A stretch of DNA of 64,000 bases from Vespa crabro. Taxonomy: Eukaryota > Arthropoda > Insecta > Hymenoptera > Vespidae. Location of the stretch: positions 3,566,839-3,630,838 of the forward strand of contig NC_060960.1 of assembly GCF_910589235.1 (NCBI RefSeq), written 5' to 3'. The position numbers were made by a program, and so were the translations under genes. Shown here piece after piece: positions 16,136 to 25,523 of the stretch. The notes beneath the pieces were generated by a model. It worked only from the letters and a program-made list of their open reading frames with translations, searched no databases and had not been told where the DNA came from. The stretch's first letter is position 1; the number at the start of each line of letters is the position of its first letter.

Positions 16136-18823
16136 TTTTCATGTATATATAATACAGACGTCGCTTCAATAGCGAGAAGACACGAAAAGAAATAGAGATA
16201 CAAGAACGAATCCTCGGCGGTCGATGACGTAATTATTCAAGAAGGGAATTGACTCCCCAAATACGATGACGCACGATAATTTAGTATGCAGACGCCAAAC
16301 AGCTTTCAATTTCGATTATAATGCAATGATGAACTTCCTTCTACTTGTTACTAGTACGTCGCGATATATTATTAGTCGAGTATTAACCAACGATAATCAA
16401 AAGTGATAATACCATTTATTTTCTCGTATATGATAGAGAGAAAGAAACTGATAAAGATATAAAAATAGAAAAAAAAAAGAAATAAAGAATCTTCGGAAAT
16501 GAAAGGGACGTAATAAATATTAGAAAAGAATTGTACAATTAACAAAGACTTCTTGAAAAAGATTATTAACGAATTACTAATGCAAACGATAATCGACAAA
16601 TATAAATTACATAAGAAGATACATTTATAACAAAGTCTAACTACTGATAACAAAAATCTAAACAGATAAATGATGGATCAAAATAAATAGAAAACATATG
16701 TGTTCGTGTATTTCGTAATAGTAATAGGACATTTAAAAAATTTCGAAGATAAACCGAAATATTTCGAAGAGACGAATATCGTAAGTATTAAAAAAATAAT
16801 AATAAAAAAATAAAAAAAAGAAAAAAATAAAAGAAAAAAATAAAAGAAAAAAAATTTTTTTCTTAAAGAGAAACACTCGAAAATGATTATGCACTCTTTT
16901 GATTACTTGAATTTTTCGATATCTTATATTACATTTAATTCATCTTTGTTTCTCTCTATACTTAAATGTATATTTACACGTATAGATCTAAAAATAAATA
17001 AAGTTCATCTGTTTCGTTCAAACTTAACGAAAAAAACCAACCGAGTAAGGTTAATTGGAAGAGGGAAATTATTTGTACAGGTGTACGAAGAAGTTGTTCT
17101 AAACATTGAACATGACCGTATCGATATATTATATAAAGTCATTATTTCTTCCATCCCTTCTTCTTTCTCCTTATCATCCTATTCGTTTTTTGTATGAATA
17201 TTCATCTCATAATATTTGCAAAGATTAAGTGAAGTATAAAGGAACAGCTACTTCACATGCCATTTTCTCTATCTCTCTCTTTCTCTTTTTCCTTCTCCCT
17301 CTCTCCATCCCTTTCTCAGTAGAGATATATTAAAATTACATTTATGATAAAAAGTAATACTTCGTTTTGTAACGCAACATTTATCGAGGATGATAATTCC
17401 TTTGGAGAAATATAAAAAAAAAAAAAAAAACCAATGAAACACAGAAAAATCGTTCTTACCGATTCAGAATTTATTATTATAAATGAATAAGAAATATGGA
17501 AACGTTTAAAAAATATTACATGACTGTATAGAGATAAAAAAAAATATTTATCCTAGTGTTAGAAAAATAAAATTTATTTGTTAATGATCATATTATTTAT
17601 AATTAAAGAAGGAATTACTTAGATCATTATACAACATATTTAATGATCGCATTTTTTTTAGCAAAGTGTAGACACGAAAAGAAAAAAAAAAAAGATAACG
17701 TAGGTATTAGTATTAGGTCACAATGAATGCACAATTAATAATGATCAAAAAAATAAATGACTATAAATACTTAAGTATGTACAATGTACATACATACGTC
17801 ACATCAGACGTAATGTAAAGACGATGGAATATAAAAATGTGCGCCAAGTGCACCTCGAAAGGCGGGAAAATACGAAATGTCGTAAGAATCGTGCATATCG
17901 CTTTCGTATACATACCAAATTTCAAATGTGGTAAATATAAATGTACATATATGTATCTCAAAAGTACTGTTATGACGTTCGAGAGAAACGCTCGTTAATT
18001 ACGCATTACTACGAACTACTACCGTACACTACCGGACGAGATACAGTTCATTCTAACATTTATAAATAAGAAGTAATTCGTTGTCTGAATAAAAAGTAAA
18101 ACATTTCAAAGAAATGCTATCGTTCTTGGTACACTTCGTTAAGCTCGTACATACGCGCGCGCACTCACGCACGCGCACACAGATGTACCGAAAGATCGTT
18201 ACGTTCATTTTGATACAAACTTATATACATATGTATATATGTACATAGGTGGTAATCGATTAATATCGTATTGTTCTCGATATTCGAATCAATTTGGATG
18301 TTGGATCAAAACCCAAGGTCGTAACGATAACGAAAGATATATTATAATCGTCGTAAGAGAATTTAATCGTATATTATCTAATATAGATTTCTAAGAAGAA
18401 AAAATAAATCCAAAGGAAAACGGATGTACGAATTATTTTTAGAATAAAAATAAAAATGTTACTAGAAATAATTACGATGGCGCATATATCTAAAATAAAC
18501 ACAAAAAATTAAAAAAAAAAAACATAAATAAATAAAAAAAAAAAAAATAATAGAAAGGAAAAAATATTTGCCGAGTGAAAAATCACAACATGACATATTT
18601 ATTCTGTTTCCGTCATTTTAAATGGTACATAAAATTGAAATTGAAAAAATGTTACGGTCATGATCATAGAAAAAGTGTTTTGCGTTTAATTATTATTTTT
18701 CTAAGATTTAGCTTTTTCGAAGGAATAAAAATGGCATATAAAGGCCAAGAGACTCACTGGTTCTGTGAGGTAAGACTCCCACAACTCCCTGAGATCGCTG
18801 CTTCCCACGTCGTAGAATTCCAT
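1368..18823 (-). CDS. CrebA: CrebA orthologue, CREB3-family bZIP transcription factor
   Basis: Six coding exons join in frame: 18758-18823, 3270-3609, 2555-2880, 1879-2148, 1652-1795 and 1368-1553, giving 443 residues. The N-terminus (MEFYD..DLRELWES), the IKSEHSYSL segment, the DMEDECFLAIS segment, the TTRQPIHTPLIS stretch and the LTEEEKRTLIAEGYP-to-bZIP block all match what I know of insect CrebA. The basic region (ISAQESRRKKKEYMD) and leucine zipper lie at about residues 380-440. The family binds CCACGTCA-type sites and raises expression of secretory-pathway genes. No hydrophobic membrane span follows the zipper, unlike vertebrate CREB3/OASIS proteins but as in the fly protein as I recall it. 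The start at 18823 is chosen by homology; the frame is also open upstream but without an AUG. The first coding intron is 15.1 kb. The fly protein is somewhat longer (roughly 510 residues). Confidence 0.95.
2395..2432. repeat. (TA)n microsatellite in a CrebA intron
   Basis: TA dinucleotide run inside the intron between coding exons 3 and 4. Confidence 0.9.
5802..5829. repeat. (GAAC)n tetranucleotide repeat
   Basis: Short imperfect AACG/GAAC tandem run inside the CrebA intron. Confidence 0.8.
7592..7628. repeat. (CTTTTT)n repeat
   Basis: Five consecutive six-base CTTTTT units in the CrebA intron. Confidence 0.8.
8174..8202. repeat. (GA)n microsatellite
   Basis: GA run in the CrebA intron, followed by pyrimidine-rich runs near 8390-8460 and 8535-8578. 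Confidence 0.85.
9391..9440. repeat. (TA)n microsatellite
   Basis: TA dinucleotide run in the CrebA intron. A second run lies at about 9970-10003. Confidence 0.9.
11839..11886. repeat. (TA)n microsatellite
   Basis: TA dinucleotide run in the CrebA intron. A shorter one lies near 11329-11353. Confidence 0.9.
12837..12876. repeat. (TC)n microsatellite
   Basis: Pure CT run in the CrebA intron. Confidence 0.92.
16020..16131. repeat. (TC)n microsatellite, about 110 bp
   Basis: CT run with few interruptions. It produces overlapping pseudo-ORFs on both strands. Confidence 0.95.
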
Positions 18824-18881
18824 GATGGCCGTCTCTTCTATTCGCTGATCTTTCTCCGATCTCCCGGTGTGTTCACTGTCC

Positions 18882-18943
18882 TCAATCAATCGTACATACT
18901 TGAATGCTCATTGACGCCGTTTATAACTTCAAACCACGAGCAT
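18882..18943 (-). promoter_or_regulatory. CrebA: three short upstream ORFs in the CrebA leader
   Basis: The exon containing the CrebA start runs from 18985, after a good acceptor (AATTTACAG), down to the donor at 18757. Between the acceptor and the main AUG lie three AUGs, each closed by a stop before the main start. The first encodes MLVV (18943-18929), the second MSIQVCTID (18911-18882) and the third MYD (18897-18886). This is visible directly in the sequence; an effect on translation is inferred. Confidence 0.65.
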
Positions 18944-19111
18944 CGTGATTCTCCTTGAAAGGATATCGATACTTTCCAACGGTATCTGTAAATTAACGAG
19001 AAAAAAAACATTAAAATTCAAAGTAAAACATTCAATAAAAATCATATAAATGAAGAAGTTTCGAAGTAACATATCTTTCTTAGAGATAAAGACAGAGATA
19101 TAGACAGAAAT

Positions 19112-19145
<34 letters not shown>

Positions 19146-19309
19146 AGAGAGAGAAAGAGAGAGAAAAAGAAAGAGAAAGAGAAAGAGAAAGATTTCTACC
19201 TAGATCCGTCTTATTGGCTATGTTGAAATCTATCAGGATATTATAATAAAATATAGATTAGAATAATTACACAATTATCGTTACACGCAAAAAAGAAAAT
19301 ATCTCGTAG

Positions 19310-19314
<5 letters not shown>

Positions 19315-19359
<45 letters not shown>
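19315..19359. repeat. (TA)n microsatellite
   Basis: TA dinucleotide run. Confidence 0.92.
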
Positions 19360-19360
<1 letters not shown>

Positions 19361-20924
19361 ATAATTTACTACATAAATATCATTGAAATAATTGATTATA
19401 TTAATTAGAATTTATAGAAACATTCGACAATATTTGAATGTCTGACAACTTACGTTGTAATACTTTCACGAGAAAATAAGAATTTTGAAAATGGCATGAA
19501 AATAAATTTTATTTATTTTCATCGTTCAATATAACAAGTATTGCGTCGAGACAAATCGTAATGCGTTGTAACGAGATCAATGGATCCATCTTTTATAGGT
19601 TAAGTACGATACGATGCCTTTTCAATCCATCGTAGAATAAACGGGAGAAGAATAGAAGAAGGGGTAGTATGGGGGTGGTCTTAAAATGGAATGCGTAACA
19701 AGAGCATGACAAAAGTCGGAGTTTTACGATGTACATAACCTCATCGGAAGTTTCTCTTGTATGGTAAATAAATCACGATTTTCATTATCCTTTTATCTTT
19801 TTTTCCTCGAAGAAAAAAAGAAAAAGAAAAGCTCGCTTGATTAATTAATGACCGATTGAGAGGTGATAATAATTCAAAAATAACAATTGCTAAGCGAGGT
19901 TAAATGACAAAGTAAAAGAAAGAAAAAGAAGAAAAATGAACGACGAGGAAAAACCATTTCGACATTTTCGTCATCGGCTATTTCTCTATAAGTAACTTAA
20001 GAAATCTAAAAAAAAATATTGCGGTCAGGAATATGTTAAATACTATAATCTTATATCTTTTTCCCTCTTCGATCTGGCTTAACGGAGATGCGAGCACAAC
20101 ATTTCCTCCCGATGCAACTCGTTTATTATAATCACTGAAGAATGACAAGTTCGTTCCACGTGAGAACGCGTTCGTTCGCTTCAATAGAATATACATACAT
20201 ACTTACTACTACGTGTATCGAGAGATTAGAAAAAAGAAAAAAAAAATAAATAGATAATACAGTAAAAAAAAAAAAAGAAAAGAGGAAACGTGAGCAAGAA
20301 AAAAAAAGAACAATCGAATTAATTCCCGTAAATATTTATTTAAATACGATGTAAACAATCGATGTTTGCCTGTACCAATTCATCCCTTATCACCCCACTC
20401 TATTAAAAAAAAAAAATATATATATATATATAACACTTCGCACTTGTCGGAGCACTGACGACGGACAGAGGTGCGCGTTCATCCGTTCGGTAGCAGAGAA
20501 AAAGGTCAACGTGCGAGAGTCGTGAACGGTGACCGAAGTGTATGCGCAAGAGAAGACGATTCGTTCCTGGCATATCGACGAGAAACTGATTGTAAATTAT
20601 TCTCGATTGTAACGGTGAATATCCTTCCAGAAAGAATATACATACATGATCTTAATTCAATAATTTCTTACGATCTAACATAGAATAAAACGTACGTGCA
20701 AATAAATATTTACACATGGTATATATATATATATATGTATATATGTATATATGTATGTATATATATATGTATACATACATTGATAAACCGGAGCAACACA
20801 ATACAAGATACATTACCGTAACACCTTGGTACCGGAATATAACGGATTACTACGTGTTATCAACATCACTAGGTTATCTCGTTACCACTCGAAACAAATA
20901 TATTCTCCTTTTTCCAAGAACAGT

Positions 20925-20955
20925 AATCGCGTTTCAAATCGCGTTTCAAATCGCG
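20925..20955. repeat. 12-bp tandem repeat, 2.6 copies
   Basis: The unit AATCGCGTTTCA occurs twice head-to-tail, followed by a partial third copy. It is GC-richer than its surroundings and could be a clustered protein-binding site; that is inference. Confidence 0.8.
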
Positions 20956-21184
20956 GTCCTTTGTAATATCATCACATATGTATGTAGTACGTAGTACGGT
21001 GCTCGCGAGAAGATTCAAAGTAACATCGTCAAATTTGCGAATGGATTCTGTCGAGAAATCGAGAGAGGTGGAAGAGTGGGAGGTGGGAGGTGGGAGGTAA
21101 TACGAGAGGGTGGTACAGGCAGATTCGCATCGGATACGATACCACCAGATGGTACATACGTATGTACTCTGCAAACTATTCCCT

Positions 21185-21290
21185 TTCTCTCTCTATTTAT
21201 CTATCTATTTCTCTGTCTATTTATCTCTCTCTCTCTCTTTCTCTCTTTCTCTCTCTCTCTTTGTGTGTTTATCTCTATCTCTTTATCTTT
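21185..21290. repeat. pyrimidine-rich (TC/TATC)n microsatellite
   Basis: Imperfect CTAT and CT tandem repeat in the presumed leader intron of CrebA. Confidence 0.85.
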
Positions 21291-21682
21291 CACTCACTCG
21301 GATACGGAGATTTCGCGGGTGTGCGCGCGCGCACGCGGGCACGTGCAGAGTAACCCAAGAGAGAATATCCAGACGGTACACCTTTCACTATACTTTTCGA
21401 TTTATCTCAACGATGAAAGAAAATTCAATAAGATCTTTAAACTATCGCACGTATAATACTTACCGAAATACGCGCACGGGATATCCTCTTGCAAACCTTT
21501 GCCCTTTTTTTTAAATAGATGATACGAATCCTCCAGATGGAGGGACGCGAACGCACGGGGAGGAATGTTAGAAGAACGATAAGACGGGAAAGACCGATCG
21601 AAAGGACGAAGGCGCCGGTCTGTTTTTCTAAGGAGAGGGGGAAACGATGAAAGAGAGAAGAAAGAATAAAGAAAAAAAGAAC

Positions 21683-21707
21683 GGGTAGGGGAAAGGAAGG
21701 GGAGGGG
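21683..21707 (+). other. G-quadruplex-type motif
   Basis: Four runs of three or four G lie at 21683-21685, 21688-21691, 21699-21702 and 21704-21707, with loops of 2, 7 and 1 bases. A weaker set of G runs spans 21078-21110. Both are on the plus strand, so a minus-strand transcript would be C-rich here. Confidence 0.7.
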
Positions 21708-21869
21708 AAGGAGAGATGGTTACGGACGGCGCGGGTGAATTCTCGTAGAGGTTGCGTGAAAACAGATATGATCGATCCGTCGTACGTCGCTCTTGGAATC
21801 AGCGCGCCGCGAATGACTGTTCTGTAACTGGTAAAGACGGCGCCAATTGGATGTGAAACCTCCTTACTA

Positions 21870-21871
21870 TT

Positions 21872-21903
<32 letters not shown>
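21870..21903. repeat. (TC)n microsatellite
   Basis: CT run followed by a longer pyrimidine tract to about 21960. Confidence 0.88.
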
Positions 21904-21904
<1 letters not shown>

Positions 21905-22243
21905 TCTCCTCCTTCTGTTCCTCCACCTCTCCTCTTTCTCTTTCTCCTTATTTTCCTACTCTTCCTTCTCCTTTTATTTCTTAATTTTTTCTTAACACGC
22001 CTAAAGCTATACAGACAGAGAAGTAAGACACGCGTTTTTCGTTTCCTAATGGCGTATCACCGTTCTGAGTAACGTCAATAGACTAACTTACTATGAACGA
22101 GAAAGAGGAACAACGGTGAGGAGGGTGAGAGGATAGGGCGAACACGGACGCACCCGCCTCCACGTACTTTGCCGCCGCGAATGCGCCTCTAAGCGCGCGC
22201 ACGTGTTGCCTAGTACCGCAGCACTACCGTTCGTGCTAATCGA

Positions 22244-22342
22244 CCAATAGCATACGACCACCTGTTAGATGTTCGCTGCGACGTGCCGACTTACGTGTTA
22301 TCAGCCAATCATCGTTCATCTTTGACTTTCCTAACGACCAAT
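22244..22342. promoter_or_regulatory. three CCAAT boxes
   Basis: CCAAT occurs at 22244-22248, 22305-22309 and 22338-22342, all in the same orientation within 100 bp, at the upstream edge of the GC-richer CrebA start region. Clustered CCAAT boxes are typical NF-Y sites near transcription starts; the assignment to CrebA is inferred. Confidence 0.5.
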
Positions 22343-23545
22343 CGTTATCGTCCTTTATTATATTTTTTTTCTGAAACGAAATTCAAGGGAGGTATTTTTT
22401 TCTCATCGAATTCATACAATGAAAAATATTAGTTAAAATAATCAATTTTTCTTTTGTTTCTTTCATCTTTTTCAAGAAAATTTCAAATTTGCCATCACAA
22501 ACTCTCTACGAAAAGTTTTAATCATCTCATTTGCATTAATATATTTGAAAGTAATTTTTCCAATAACACATTTATCTATAATATAAAAGCGATCGATTCA
22601 TTCACTTTCATTTTGAAACATACTTATGCTGGTCAGAATAAGATTCGATCTTAATGCGGGTATTAGTAAAATTACATGTCGCATGTTTATTAGTCTATGC
22701 GGGTATTATTCATACGGGCGTATCCATTTGAAATTTTGAAATGTATTTCATTTCAATTTTTTTAACCTGATCAATAGATTTATAATAGCAAAAGAAATAT
22801 ATCTTATTGCGTATCTAATTCTTTTGAATTCTTTCAAAAAATCTAATAAATCTATAGAAAGTAATATTTTGTTAGCTGATTCTCTCGAAGATATGTTGAA
22901 TCATCCATGTTCGTAAATAACTTACGAGACATTTACCTTAGGTATTGTGTTATCTGTTAAATGATAATCTCTTATCGTTCTTATCGCGAAAAAGATATCG
23001 ATTTCTTAATAGAGGCTACATTTTTTGTAAAAACCTTAACGAGTATTACAATGTAATTTAATTTTAATTACATTTATAAAATCACTAAGAAATATATATT
23101 ACATCATATGCATTTTAACGTAGCCTAACTTCCCCGCGATGCAAGATCTCTTATGTGATTATGATCAGATTTGAAAATATATAAGACATCCTTAAAGTGA
23201 CTAATAAAACTTATATAACAATCTATGTATAGGATAAATTAAAAATTTCTGATTACATTGTTGAAGATTTTATCATGGAAAATATATTTCCCCACTAGGA
23301 TTTGATTATTTTAGACATATATATATATACATGTTATATAGAATAAAAAGATTTTTCTTTCATGCAATTGATTTACATTTTTTTTTTATAATCGGTCATA
23401 TAATTCTTATGTGCACGTGAAATATCTTTTTAAAATAAATTCTTTATTACATGCTTCTTACACATTTACATCGTGCAACTATTATAATATTCGCACAATC
23501 AAAACAAATATTTATCGATCTGAAGCTACTCTATCATCGATCATT

Positions 23546-23548
<3 letters not shown>

Positions 23549-23626
<78 letters not shown>

Positions 23627-23670
23627 ATATATACATATATAAATATATATATATATATACACATATATAT
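23549..23670. repeat. (TA)n microsatellite, compound
   Basis: TA run with TTATA and ACATA interruptions, giving Tyr-Ile pseudo-ORFs. Confidence 0.93.
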
Positions 23671-23994
23671 ATTCTTTTATCAGGTACAATACAAGGCTGA
23701 ACAAACCGTAATTGTGATTTTGTTCTGATTAAAATCGAACGGAAAACTTTGCCGTACATACGAAACTTGTTTTTATTTCCTTTTAAGTGATAATGTTTCT
23801 AAAGATCATGAAATTCACTTAAACTACTAAAACAGTACAATATTATTACATGCCTAAAGCACTAATTTTAAATGATTCCCAAAGGCGTGCTCGGTGCGTC
23901 GTGCTCAATTAAAATATAAAATCACATTTTCTAAGATATAAATCATACTTTTAAATTATAAAATATGTTGACATCATTCATACCATGCGTATAT

Positions 23995-24000
23995 TTTATT
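23995..24000 (-). terminator. candidate polyadenylation signal of the second bZIP gene
   Basis: AATAAA on the minus strand about 175 bases past the stop codon at 24175. Confidence 0.35.
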
Positions 24001-24174
24001 AAAATTAAAAAGAATATATTAACAATCTACCCCAGAAATTCCCATTGGTTATAAAAATATTTCAATGTTAACAAATAACATTAAAAATAATATAACAATG
24101 TAAAAAGTAAAAAATAAAAAAAAAAAAAGAAAGAAAGTGCAATAAGACAAAGTCTACTCAAAAAGATCAAATAT

Positions 24175-25523
24175 TCAATTCTCCTTCTTTAAAGCGGACT
24201 TTAATAAAGCATTCCGCATAGATATTACCAATTTTTCAAGTTCTTCGACTTTCATTTTTAATATCCTATTATCCTTTTCAAGTTCGACTGCTCTTAATGC
24301 CATTTCCGTTTCTTTCGCTTTCTTATTCATTCGTGATTTTCTTGAAGCTTCATTATTTTTTTCTCTAGATTCTCTGTAACTAAAAGTATCTATTCGTGTA
24401 TCCGAAGCAATATCTTCGGCGGATCGTTTTCGTTTTTCCCGTTTTCCATTGGAATATTTGTTATCTACTTTGTTATTATTTATTATCGTTCTCGTTCTTC
24501 CGGATCTTCGCGATGAAATTGGCAAAGTGTCTGATGAAGATGATGTTACCGTTGAAGTTGATCGTGTTATCCGACGAATTTTGTTGACTTTCGTCTCCGT
24601 CTCAACTGCTTCCTCAGCATTCTGTAAAACTGTCGGTAGGATAGGCGATCTTGAATTGAATATCGTTGAAGTGTCTGTTGATGTGCTACCTCCCGGCGAA
24701 TATGCTTCATCCTGCAAGTTATGATAAATTTTAATGAATTTACGAGATACTATTTGTTATGTTTTTATTAATGAAATCTAGAATATAGCTAATATACTCA
24801 CTTCGCAAAGATATGATAGTAAATCAAATGTATCCGATCCAGTTTGAACTGTATGTAACATATCCCATGTTTCAGGCTGATTATTTTCTGTAGATTCAAA
24901 GGTACTATGGCAAGCATCATCCAAATCAAGATTGCTTATGCGTTCGTGAGAATTAAATGGTATATTAACATCGGAAATGCTCATCTTGCTATTTGCAGCA
25001 CTGGTACTTGCTTTAGGTAATTTTAACAATGTATTTGATCCATTATATTCTGCTTCATTGAGTTCTTTTTTGCAGTCAAAAGTTGAGTTTGATGAAGGCA
25101 ACAATGGTTGATGTTTGCTACCTGAAAGCTCCATATCACCAAACGAATTCATTCTTAACTTCCCTTTTTCTTCATTTACCCCCCTCGTCGCGTTCTCTGA
25201 TATCCCCTTTCCCAAATTCAAAACGCCCTTACCCTCGTATTTAGTACCTAAAGAGAATTGAATTTTGACTTTACAAGAATTTAGCATCAATTGTTGATCA
25301 AGAGAGAACATATTTCGTGAACTAACTTACCTGATAGTTTAAAAGGAACCAATTCACCTATAGGAAAATCGCATGGAGTCTGGAATGGGTCCATGCACCA
25401 ATCGCTTAAATCCTGAAAGTTCTCTTCCCAATCGGGAAATGTTGTAACACTGTCTTCCTCCGCTGGTGTTTTTGTTTTGACTCGAGGGAAAATCCAAGCC
25501 TCCTTGAATAAATTTGACTCCAT
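24175..25523 (-). CDS. bZIP transcription factor of C/EBP-PAR type, 391 aa
   Basis: Three coding exons, 25331-25523, 24802-25247 and 24175-24711, join in frame (LS-G-TKYEG and SYLCE-DEAYSPGG). The start is the first AUG in this frame, MESNLFKEAW. Residues 1-65 hold an acidic, tryptophan-containing segment (FPDWEENFQDLSDWCMDPF) that looks like an activation domain. A Ser/Thr-rich and basic middle follows. The C-terminus carries the basic region YRESREKNNEASRKSR and a heptad zipper starting ALRAVELEKDNRILK. The NNxA-x-RKSR core is of C/EBP-PAR type, so this is not ATF4 (which has NKTAATRYR) nor CREB3. It could be an Xrp1-like stress factor, judging by basic-region class and leader design, but I cannot confirm orthology, so no symbol is given. 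It lies about 2 kb beyond the CrebA promoter on the same strand. Confidence 0.88.

Larger units (their letters stand above)
3610..18757 (-). other. CrebA: CrebA first coding intron, 15.1 kb
   Basis: The intron lies between LTEP (exon 18758-18823) and GLGQDVSM (exon 3270-3609), both in phase 0. It is AT-rich with many microsatellites. Less AT-rich islands that could be enhancers lie at about 11.4-11.6, 12.1-12.45, 12.95-13.2, 14.35-14.65, 15.4-15.6 and 16.15-16.35 kb. The 16.2-kb island contains TGACGTAA and GATGACGCAC, resembling CRE-type bZIP sites. I see no coding exon in it. Confidence 0.8.
18986..21463 (-). other. CrebA: CrebA leader intron (inferred)
   Basis: Non-coding stretch between the inferred leader exon and the exon carrying the CrebA start. 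It contains GA-rich (about 19103-19193), TA (19315-19359 and 20716-20770) and TC (about 21185-21290) microsatellites and a 12-bp tandem repeat at 20925. No credible coding exon was found. Confidence 0.55.
21464..22250 (-). promoter_or_regulatory. CrebA: candidate CrebA 5' leader exon and promoter
   Basis: A strong minus-strand donor (TTTCG then GTAAGTA) lies at 21463/21464 and could splice to the acceptor at 18985. The 800 bases upstream of it are distinctly GC-richer than the rest of the locus, with G-rich blocks and CpGs, as is usual for insect transcription start regions. The transcription start cannot be placed from sequence alone. Confidence 0.45.
22346..24174. other. spacer between the two bZIP genes
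   Basis: AT-rich DNA between the CrebA promoter region and the stop codon of the next minus-strand gene. It contains a long TA microsatellite (about 23549-23670) and the presumed 3' UTR of the second bZIP gene at its right end. No coding exon is supported. Confidence 0.6.

Noticed and set aside
16883..17197. 104-codon plus-strand frame in the CrebA intron
   Set aside because: AT-rich composition, no domain, no splice partners; consistent with chance.
18575..18958. 127-codon plus-strand frame
   Set aside because: It is the antisense shadow of the CrebA first coding exon, which has clear homology on the minus strand.
23411..23728. Tyr-Ile-rich open frames over TA runs (also near 28.9 and 31.8 kb)
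   Set aside because: Translations of (TA)n microsatellites.
24175..25523. Identity of the second bZIP gene as ATF4 (crc)
   Set aside because: The overlapping uORF suggests it, but the basic region is NNEASRKSR, of C/EBP-PAR type, not the ATF4 NKTAATRYR type.
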